From JAWKTV01 sp041398905 (GTDB taxonomy: Bacteria; Planctomycetota; Planctomycetia; Planctomycetales; Planctomycetaceae), in assembly GCA_041398905.1 (NCBI GenBank), contig JAWKTV010000008.1:1-64000 (forward strand): a DNA stretch of 64,000 bases, written 5' to 3'. The position numbers and the translations under genes were made by a program. Below are positions 30,224-38,383 of this stretch, in pieces. How positions within the stretch are numbered: position 1 is the stretch's first letter; each line of letters begins with the position of its first letter. Below the pieces are notes generated by a model, which worked only from the letters and a program-made list of their open reading frames with translations, searched no databases and was not told the DNA's origin.

Positions 30224-31342
30224 ATGCGTCCCGTTCTGATTCGTCTGCTGCTCGATCACCCCTGGCGGCTCTTTGAGCCGGACGTGAAGGGAGTGGAAGC
30301 GGTGGGCATCGCGCTGTTCACATGTGTGCTCGGTCTGACCTGGTGCGCGTGGACGCTCTGGCGTCGAGGCCGCGACTGGACCGCGGACGACAAGTCGATG
30401 GCGGGCAGTTGGCTGACCGCGGTGGTGCTGCTGTCGTTCGCGCCACCCTTGCTCATCGACACCATCACCGCCCGCTTCGCGACACCCGACCCCGCGACCG
30501 GGATCGTCGAACCGATTCGCTCGTTACCGATCTTCGGTTACGGCTTCTTCGTGCTTGTCGCGTTTCTGTCCGCGACGGCCCTCGGACAGTGGCGGGCCAA
30601 GCGCGAAGGTCTGAATCACGAGTTCGTCTTTGACGTCACCTTCTGGACGCTCATCTTCGGCGTTCTGGGAGGCCGGCTGTTCCACCTGATCCAGTACCGG
30701 GCGTACGTCTACAAGGATGTCCGCGGAGTCGGCGACTTTCTGTTCCGGTCGATCAACCTCTCCAGCGGCGGTCTGGTGCTGATCGGCGCGATGCTGGGGG
30801 CCGCGGTCGGCTTCTTCATACTGTGCCGACTTCGCGGCATGAAGCCGCTGCCACTCCTCGACCTGCTGACCCCATCCATCTTCCTGGCCGTCGGCTTCGG
30901 CCGCATCGGCTGCCTGATGTACGGCTGCTGCTACGGGGACCCCTCGTCCCTGCCCTGGGCGGTCACGTTCGGTCCCGAGAGCGCGGCCTACGACGCGCTG
31001 GTCAGTCAGGGGTACTTGCTGAAGGATGCCCCCGCCTGCATGCCGCTGCATCCCACACAACTTTACAGCGCCATCAACGCGTTCCTGCTCTGCCTGTTGA
31101 CCTATGCCTGGTATCCCTGGCGCGAGCGTGCAGGCCAGGTCTTCGCGCTGGGGCTGATCCTCTACCCCATCTCGCGATTCGTCATTGAAATCCTCCGCGC
31201 GGACGAATCGACGCAGTTCGGCACGGGCCTGACGATCTCGCAGCTCCTCAGCATCGGACTCTGCATTGGCGGACTGCTGCTGGCATGGTGGGTTCGATCG
31301 CACGGTGCCCTGCTGAGGCACGCGGCCGACGGCAGCAGGTAG
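30224..31342 (+). CDS. lgt: Prolipoprotein diacylglyceryl transferase
   Basis: Transfers diacylglycerol from phosphatidylglycerol to the lipobox cysteine of prolipoproteins in the inner membrane. 372 residues from ATG 30224; an upstream GTG at 30164 is an alternative. Seven or more hydrophobic helices. Motifs: LGGRLFHLIQYRAYVYKD, SSGGLVLIGAMLGAAVGFFI, GFGRIGCLMYGCCYGDPSSL and the active-site segment MPLHPTQLYSAINAFLLCLL. The GCLMYGCCYG form departs from the E. coli GRxGNFxN signature but is seen in planctomycete Lgt. It is longer than the E. coli enzyme because of an N-terminal extension. Predicted lipoproteins in this window (6969, 20083) would be its substrates. Confidence 0.87.
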   Translation: MRPVLIRLLLDHPWRLFEPDVKGVEAVGIALFTCVLGLTWCAWTLWRRGRDWTADDKSMAGSWLTAVVLLSFAPPLLIDTITARFATPDPATGIVEPIRSLPIFGYGFFVLVAFLSATALGQWRAKREGLNHEFVFDVTFWTLIFGVLGGRLFHLIQYRAYVYKDVRGVGDFLFRSINLSSGGLVLIGAMLGAAVGFFILCRLRGMKPLPLLDLLTPSIFLAVGFGRIGCLMYGCCYGDPSSLPWAVTFGPESAAYDALVSQGYLLKDAPACMPLHPTQLYSAINAFLLCLLTYAWYPWRERAGQVFALGLILYPISRFVIEILRADESTQFGTGLTISQLLSIGLCIGGLLLAWWVRSHGALLRHAADGSR

Positions 31343-31379
31343 CCACCCTGACAACGGCGACGTGCCGCATACCGCAGGG

Positions 31380-32271
31380 TTACTCGTCCCGGCGACTCTG
31401 CAGGAAGCCGAGTGATTCGAGGAAGGCGGTCATCTTCGCTTCGGTGTCCGCGTAGTAGTCGACACTGCCGCCCCGCTTCGGATTGAAGAAACCGTGCGGC
31501 GCACCTTCGTACAGCTCTAACTCGCTGCGACTGCCGACCTCGCGCATCCGCCGCTGAAACTCCTTCCTGTTTCAACCGGTATGAGCTTGTCGCTGGTCCC
31601 GAGAAACACGATCGTGGCGGAATGCCAGCCTTGATGTTGCGCATCGGCGAGAACGCTTCCCAGTGCTCCTTCACCCGATCGTGACCATACCCGGTGGGGC
31701 CGTTGTCTTAGACCGGGTTGAACAGCACCAGCGCCTGCGGTCGACAGCTCACCTGCAGGTCGTCGCTCTTCGCTTCAAATCCTTCAGTCGTCGCCACGGC
31801 GGCGGCCACATGCCCGCCGGCCGAACCACCGCCCGCTGCGATCCGGTCGGGATCGATCCCCAGTTCCGCCGCGTGCGACCGCACCCAACGCAGTGCCGAT
31901 TTTCCATCCTCGACACATTCGTAAGGCTTCGTCCCGTGCTGGTTTTTGACTCGATACTCGGCACAGATCGCCACCATCCCCCGTGCGGCGAGATGCTGCG
32001 ACTGCGGGTAGAACTGCGTTGCGGTGCCGCTCACCCAGCCACCGCCAAAAAAGAAGACGATCGCGCCGCGACGATCGCCCCGCTCCAGTCCCGTTGGATT
32101 GAAGATGTGCAGCCTGAGCGTGACATCTCCAATCGTCTTGTACTCGACCGTTCGCGACGGCTGCGGGCCGGCATCGTCGCCGCGGGCGATACCCGGTGAC
32201 GCCAGCAGACTCACGACCGCCAATAGGCCCAGCAGTCCACGGCCACACCAATTGCACAAGGCTGAACTCAT
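31380..32271 (-). pseudogene. Alpha/beta-hydrolase (esterase) with in-frame stop and a frameshift
   Basis: Start at ATG 32271 with a signal peptide (MSSALCNWCGRGLLGLLAVV). The oxyanion region AIVFFFGGGWVSGTATQF and the nucleophile elbow AGGGSAGGHVAAAV are typical of the BD-FAE/acetyl-esterase group. At 31708-31710 a TAA replaces what should be a Tyr or similar between FNPV and DNGPTGYGHDRV, and the same frame then continues. A one-base deletion near 31617 displaces TIVFLGTSDKLIPVE; the His-containing end LYEGAPHGFFNP follows, finishing at 31380. Whether the TAA is real or an error cannot be told here. Confidence 0.75.
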
Positions 32272-32386
32272 CGCGTCACTCACCTGTTGACGAACCGTTG
32301 CCTGTGGCTGTCGACCCGTTTGGGGTTCGATCCGGCCCGGCGACAACGGAGCGATCTCCCGCTCCCCGCGATACTGATCGCCCGTC

Positions 32387-34449
32387 TCAGTGCGAGAGCG
32401 ACAGTTCGATGAGCGGCGGGTCGAGATCCTCGGCCGGAGTCGGTTCCCCTTCTTCAGCGAGCACGGTGTCGATGAAGAAGTACAAAAGCTGCCTGAGTTC
32501 CTGCGGTTCCACTTCGTCCGCCATCGCTTCCGCCCGGGCGCGTGATTTCTCGACCAGGGCTTCCGCCTTCTCAAAAACGCCGCGGGACTCGAAGATCGTT
32601 CGCAGCGTGTCGATCCGTTCGGAGTCCGGTGCATCGCCTTCCAATGCGCCGCGAATCGCCTGCTTCTCGGCGTCGCTGGCCTTGTCGAGCGCGAGGGCCA
32701 ACAGCAGCGTCGGCCGCAGCGCGAGCGCGTCCTGTCCCGCCACCAGCTTATTATTGACGTCACCCCGCCAGTCTTTCAGATCATTCAGAATCTGGAAGCC
32801 GACGCCGACCTGCCGACAGAAGTTCGGCACGAGCTCTCGATACTTGTCCATCGGACCAGCCATCCGCAACCCGGAATACAGGGCCGCTTCAAATGCCGGG
32901 GACGTCTTCAGCGCGTAAATCGTCAAGGCGTCGAGCGGGGTGAAATCCCAGTCGGGCTTGTTCTGCCACGCCATCTCGGCCCCCTGGCCATCACACAGCT
33001 TGATGTGCGCCGTGGCCATGCTGTCGAGGATGTCGCAGGCGACCTCCGCTCCCAGCGCATCCCGACTGCCATGAATCAGCCGGTACCCGATCCCGATCAG
33101 ATAGTCGCCGATGTTGATCGCCGGCCCCATGCCGACCGTCCGGTGCAAGGTCTCGCGACCGTAGCGGAAGAGATCGTCGTCCTGAATGTCGTCGTGAACC
33201 AGCGAGGCCTTGTGGAACGCTTCGATGGCCATCGCGATTTTCGCGACCGCGTCCTGGGTGGACTGACCCGGCGATGCCATCGCCGGGTCTTGCCCGGGAC
33301 TCTCGACACCCGACTCCCCCTTCATCAACCTCGCTTCCGTCATGGCGTCATACGCGGCGAGGGTAATGAACGGGCGGAAGTGTTTGCCGCCGTTGGCGAG
33401 CCAGTCGTAGGCGATGTCCTCGGTCATCCCGAGCGGCCCGCGCGCTTTCTCAGGGAGTCACACTCCGCTGGCGGGGCAGCAGGCGGTCGAAATCCTCGGT
33501 GAACAGCTTTTTCGCCTGCCGCATGATCGGCACGTAACTCGAAGTCAGGCTGCTCAAGTGGCTCGTACTGCTCCAGCACGTCCCACACCCAGGACTCGTC
33601 GAGCTTGGTGTTCTTGCAGTCGCCCGAATGCAGCGGGATCGCGTACGAAGGCACGCCCGCGATCAGCACCTTGTCGATCGCCTTCTCCAGCACGTTGAGA
33701 CACGCCACGCCAAGGATGCCGTCGACGTACCCCTCGACAATGATCTTCAGCACGATCGGCGACCCCTCGGCCACCAGGTTCACCTTGTAGCCCAGTTGCT
33801 CGGCCCGCACCTTGTAGTCGGCGATCGAGCAGGCTCCGCACTTCTCGCAGTCGAGGCCAAACTGGTCGTAGTCGGCCGGGCAGCCTTCCGCGTGCTTCAG
33901 ACAGTGTGGCAGCAACAGCAGACGGCGCTCGAACGGAGTCGCCAGGAACTGACGCTTCCAGAAGAAGTTGCCCACAAGCACCATCGCAAAGCCCAGAAAC
34001 TTCTCCGGCTTCCCCATGTCGGCCAGCAGCTTGCGGCCGGCTTGTTCGAGGTCGTCCTTGGGTGAAGGCTGCGCCGCGTCCAGGGTGCCGGCGATCTGCT
34101 CGGCGGCGGCCTTGATCGCTCCCGCTCGGCCAGCGTCTCGGGCACTGCCTTCAGGTGACTGGTGTCTGCGCCGCTTCCGCTTGACCGGCACCGGGTCGTC
34201 GTCGACCACCCGCCGCTCGGCGGCAGGGGATGCGCCGGCCCGAATCGTTCGCCGGAATCGTGGTCGATCGCGCTCGTTGAGGGTCGCGATGTCCAACACT
34301 CGCTCCTGGTCGAAAGGCGTCACCGTTCGGGGGTGTGACGCAAGAAAATCGGTCTCGGGGGAACGCGGCGGTACGACCACTGGCGAAACAAATGCACAGC
34401 TGCTTCGCCGCCGGTCATACCGGGCGTCCTCAACGAATTTGGCGGGCAC
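32387..34449 (-). pseudogene. DUF116 domain fused to isoprenyl diphosphate synthase (two frameshifts at the junction)
   Basis: Starts at GTG 34449, eight bases after the cyclase stop. The first part is a disordered tail (about 1-120), then a DUF116 domain with membrane-like VGNFFWKRQFLATPFERRLL and a Cys cluster CPADYDQFGLDCEKCGAC, suggestive of an iron-sulfur or zinc site. Two indels (about 33530 and 33457) interrupt a junction that reads YVPIMRQAKKLFTEDFDRLL ... LPEKARGPLGMTEDIAYDWL. The C-terminal part is a trans-prenyl synthase: NGGKHFRPFITLAAY, LVHDDIQDDDLFRYGRETLH (first Asp-rich motif) and GFQILNDLKDW (second). It should make a polyprenyl diphosphate. The junction is conserved coding sequence, so I read this as one fusion protein. 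Confidence 0.75.
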
Positions 34450-34457
34450 TCCCGTTC

Positions 34458-36457
34458 CTAACGCAACCCGCTCGCCGAGTCTACCCTCGCAGTGGTTCCC
34501 TTCGAGCGATCGAACCGAATCACAGCCCGCCGCAGACAGGAAACCGCAAAGATGAGCGGATACAAACGTTCAAAAATACCAGAGTTTGGCGAAATAGAAA
34601 CCGATGGGCGTCGGCTCCAGCACTCCCCGATTCTACGCGGCACATCAGCCATTCCAAGCCGCGAATCAAATGTTCCTCGGCGGCAGGGTCCTCGGAGCAA
34701 GGCCTCGACCGCCAAACTGGTCTCCTCGACAGAACTCGGCGTCCCCGCCCCAGCCCCCCAACCCCGTCCTCGTTCTGGCTGGAACGAAGCCAGGCCAGCC
34801 CCGCGGAGCTTCGATCGCTGGAGAGCATCAGACAATCCCGATACGCCGCCAGCACCTTGCCGCCATAGGTCGGGTTGATGTCGTCCCGAGCATGCTGGTT
34901 GCCAAACCAAAGCGGGCAGCCAGGAGCCGTCCGAACATTGCCGACGACGAAGAAACCTGTGCCGCATCATGGCTGGCTGCCAGAGCGTCGGCGAATCCCT
35001 GCGGGAGTGTCGAACTCGGTGCAGTCATCTTCATTGAGCCATTCAGTGCCGGAATACTCCCGCATGGCACGCAGGCAGGGCGGTGATGTCAGGTGAGCTT
35101 CGGTCGAATGGCAGCGTCCCCCAGCCGCGACAGAAGGTTGGAAAACCTCCATCCCGGTTCTGCAACCCCAGCAGCCATTTCGTCGCCCCCTCGACAGCGG
35201 CATCGACCCGCTGCCGAACGTCGTTGTCATCACCTCCAATGCCGGACGCTGTTTGCGACGGGCTGTCGACTCCCTTCACCAGTTCGAGCACCGCGAGCAT
35301 CGCCCCTGGCGTGTCATCCGCGTCCGGCACACCGCCGGGCAAATCGGTCCAGGCCCAGCCCCCGGGGTCGGCGTTGGTGTAGGGATGCACCTCCGAGTAC
35401 TGCTGGTCGAGCAGCCAATTCAAAATCGGCAGCCGCGATTCTTGCGGCAGGTCGTCGCCCAGCGCGTTAACCGACAGAGTCGTCACCCAGGTGGCGAGGT
35501 TCGTGTCGATCGGCCAGCTCCCATCCGGGCGAGCCGATGCAGTGATGAACTCCACACCCTTGCGCACGACCGGGTGGTCCGTCAGACCCATCGCCGCGAG
35601 GCTCATGGTCACGAAGCTCGTCAATGGAGTCGCTTCGAGGAACCCGCCGTTCGGCGGTTGAATGCGCTCCAACACCTCCAGCGATTTCGCCTTCGCCAGG
35701 TTGCGCGCGATGCGGGTGACGGGGTTCCACGTCGGCGCGAAGTGATGCCGCACCTGCCCGATGGCGATCAACGCGGGCAGTGCATAACTGACGACCGGCA
35801 GGCGGACCGTCTTGTAGAACCGGGCCGGCAGGCACGCGAGTTCAAATGGTAGCGGCGTAATCTCTTTCCAGTCGACCAGCCCCGCGAGGGCACAATGGGT
35901 CAGGATCGGAACCGAAAACGTCTTGTCTTTCCCATACCGGGCCTTGAGCGCCGGAATGCCGCCGGCCTTGGCGATGTACGCGGCCGCGGTGTCGATGGCA
36001 TGGTTGAGAGCGGCGTCGGTCGTGGGGAGTGGGTGGTGGGGCGGTTCTTCAGTCTGCGTCTGCGCCGCCCACCGGTCTGAACTCTCAACTCTCAGCTCTC
36101 GACTCAACACCAGCACCGCGTGGCACAGCATCGTAGTCGAAATGTTCGAGAAGCTCTTGGTCGTGTCCCCCCAGCCGCCATCGGAGTTCTGATGGGCGAC
36201 CAGCCAGGCGATGCCGCCTTCAATGAGGGTGGCCGACGACGTCGCGCTTGAGCCGGCCTGACGCTCCACCTGCAGCAAGCCGCCATCACCGCCGTCGCGG
36301 TCGAGAGCGCGGAGGTCGAGAGTTCGCCTTCCCACCACCCGGCCGGCGTCCGCTCGGCCAGCAGTTGCTCGCGCCCAATGGCGTAGCAGCGTCTGAGGCG
36401 AGGAAGGTCGACGGGCATCGGGAGGGAGTTGTGCTGGGTGAGGCCGACGGTCTTCAT
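34458..36457 (-). pseudogene. Squalene-hopene cyclase-type class II terpene cyclase, frameshifted
   Basis: Start at ATG 36457 (MKTVGLTQHNSLPMPVDLPR), then EQLLAERTPAGWWEGELSTS. Indels occur near 36240, 35085, and several times from 34990 to 34570. QW-type repeats: LVAHQNSDGGWGDTTKSFSN, QPPNGGFLEATPLTSFV, WLLGLQNRDGGFPTFCRGWG. The catalytic DxDD is present as DADD in GGVPDADDTPGAMLAVLELV, and LPFDRSSPDITA follows. The end reads GFYFAKLWYF then ERLYPLIFAVS. The size (about 665 residues) fits hopene cyclases. Catalyses protonation-driven polycyclisation, probably of squalene, giving hopanoids. First gene of an operon with the prenyl synthase fusion. Confidence 0.82.
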
Positions 36458-36708
36458 CCCGGTCGGAAACCTGGATCGCTTGGGCTGGGCGGGAACTCGG
36501 TCCGTCACCGAATGCTGACCCCATTCACGAAAAAACACAAACCACTCTGTCCCCGGTGGGTCCGTCGGTTCGCAAAGAAGAGTGAGAAATCGGTCAAAAT
36601 CGGGGGGCGACGAGTTTCGTCCTTGCGGGTGGCCGTCCGTCTGCCAGAATTGTTTCGATACCTGCTCGCCGAGACTGCGGGAGTCCGCGTCCACGAAGGA
36701 GAGATCCG

Positions 36709-37302
36709 ATGAGACTGTTGTCCGCCACCTGCCTGTCCTTACTGACCGTTGCCGCCGGCGCGGCTGAACCGCTGCTGGCTCCCGGCAGCGGACCGCGACT
36801 GGGACGCTCGGACTTCCTGTCGTATCAGGCGACCGACACACTGCCGGCTCTGCCATCACGCCCGCTTCCAAGACAGCCGCTGCTGTTGGAGCGGGCCTCA
36901 CCGCCGGCCCCGCAGGCGACGCTCTCGCCGATCCCGGAGCCTTACGGCCTGCCGCCCATCGATGGGCATGGGCATGGAGTCGTCATCGACGGTGACGAGT
37001 ACCTGCCTTTGCCGAACGGCCCGGTCTTCGCGCCGCACGGACATCCGGTGACGTTGTACCACGATGTCAAAGTCTTCGATGCCAAGCGGATTCGTCCGAA
37101 CGCCGTCCCGCAGTTCATCGCGGTGCCCAACCCGAATCGCGGGGAGTGCGCGCCTGTATTCGTCGAGGTCTGCATGCCGGTTGACTGCCCGCCGGATGTG
37201 AAGATCGACCGGAAGGGACAGCGGCTGATTTTCGACTTCGGCAAGCACCGTGTCCGGATCGTGTCGCTCCGGGGCAAGGTTCGCATCGACTACGACGGCT
37301 GA
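36709..37302 (+). CDS. Secreted hypothetical protein
   Basis: 197 residues from the ATG at 36709, with a signal peptide (MRLLSATCLSLLTVAAGAAE, cleavage near residue 19). A proline-rich section (about 35-75) is followed by a His/Asp-rich DGHGHGVVIDGDEYLPLPNG and a beta-rich C-terminal domain with EVCMPVDCPPDVKIDRKGQR and VRIVSLRGKVRIDYDG. Two Cys residues may form a disulfide. Unknown function. A similar design (signal, Pro-rich, small beta domain) is seen in the protein at 948-1538, though sequence similarity is weak. Confidence 0.75.
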   Translation: MRLLSATCLSLLTVAAGAAEPLLAPGSGPRLGRSDFLSYQATDTLPALPSRPLPRQPLLLERASPPAPQATLSPIPEPYGLPPIDGHGHGVVIDGDEYLPLPNGPVFAPHGHPVTLYHDVKVFDAKRIRPNAVPQFIAVPNPNRGECAPVFVEVCMPVDCPPDVKIDRKGQRLIFDFGKHRVRIVSLRGKVRIDYDG

Positions 37303-37593
37303 AGGCTGATGGACGGCAGAGGTTGCAAGCGCGGGAAGCCCCTGGACCGACGGCCGCAGAGCTTCGAGTGATCGCCGATGTTGCTGGCGAACCGCAGTGA
37401 AGGTTGGTCGCATCGCGATGCGTTCCCGCTTCCCGAAGCCGACAGAAGTCGTTACGATGTGGAGACTTCAGGAACTAGGCACGGGCGATCGATGAGTCGA
37501 GTCGAGCCAGTCAGGTTGGGTCGGCGCATTCAGGTAGACACGCTCCATTTCGGACGGGCGACGCCCGATTTCAAACCACAGCGAGGGTGATCC

Positions 37594-37926
37594 ATGAGCG
37601 ACGATGTTCTGGAGGCCCTATCGCTGCGAGAACGGATCCGCGATGCGGAGCGGCTGTCACGGGAGCTGGCCGGCCATCTGGAGCAGGGCCTGCTGCCCAA
37701 ATTGCACGAAGTTCGCCAGATCACGCACTCCCGCATGCAGGGGTCGGCGGATGAAGTCTCCGACACCGGGTTGCGAACGCGCACCGAAGCGGTCCTGCAG
37801 AGCCACGAGTACACACTGGAGTTGAGCCGAAAGCTCGAACGATACTTGCTTTCCGTGGAACGAGAGACTCACGGCATTGTGACTGGGTCGTCCGAGGCGG
37901 ACGTTGAGGCCAACGCGGGCAGGTAG
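37594..37926 (+). CDS. Small helical hypothetical protein
   Basis: 110 residues, almost wholly charged alpha-helix: LRERIRDAERLSRELAGHLE and TRTEAVLQSHEYTLELSRKL have heptad-like patterns suggesting a coiled coil or helical bundle. No signal or membrane segment. A GAGGGTGATCC sequence upstream gives a ribosome site. Family unknown. Confidence 0.65.
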   Translation: MSDDVLEALSLRERIRDAERLSRELAGHLEQGLLPKLHEVRQITHSRMQGSADEVSDTGLRTRTEAVLQSHEYTLELSRKLERYLLSVERETHGIVTGSSEADVEANAGR

Positions 37927-38383
37927 TCGAAATCAGCGGTGCTGGCGTTCCGATTCGGATGTCTACTGATTCTGCGATTTCAGGCAGTTGCAACTCGGAA
38001 GCTGGGCCGTGACTCAAGATGGGCCGACGGTCGTCTGGCCAGAGCCCGCCGGCTTCGCGTCGAGTCACAAGGACAATCTCAAAGTTGAGGAAGCTCCGGT
38101 TCTTGACCTGACATCGTGTCGCAATCCTATTGGAGCCAAGCAGTTGCGAGACTCCGCCAAACCGTGGCACCGGATTCTTCGGAATCTCGGCTCGGGAACG
38201 AAGGATTTGCATCGAAACGAGGTATTAAATTGTCCAATAGCGTTCGTTCCTTTCCCTGTTGACGGTCAGCGGAGGCGACAGCCTCGTCGCACCGGATTCC
38301 AAACTCAAGTCATTTCCTAGCGTTGATGCGTCGCCTCGGCGGCAATTCGACTTGCGCGCCCTGTTCGCAGCCCCCCATTCCTG
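37927..38383. other. Intergenic region upstream of the transmembrane kinase
   Basis: No gene recognised. It contains a less GC-rich patch (about 38217-38236, gaggtattaaattgtccaat) that could be part of a promoter, and a small GAGGC/GCCTC hairpin near 38275. Confidence 0.4.

Noticed and set aside
36104..36901. A 265-codon minus-strand frame as a separate gene
   Set aside because: Only its last part matches a family (the cyclase N-terminus from 36457); the upstream part overlaps the start of the secreted protein at 36709 and is not protein-like.
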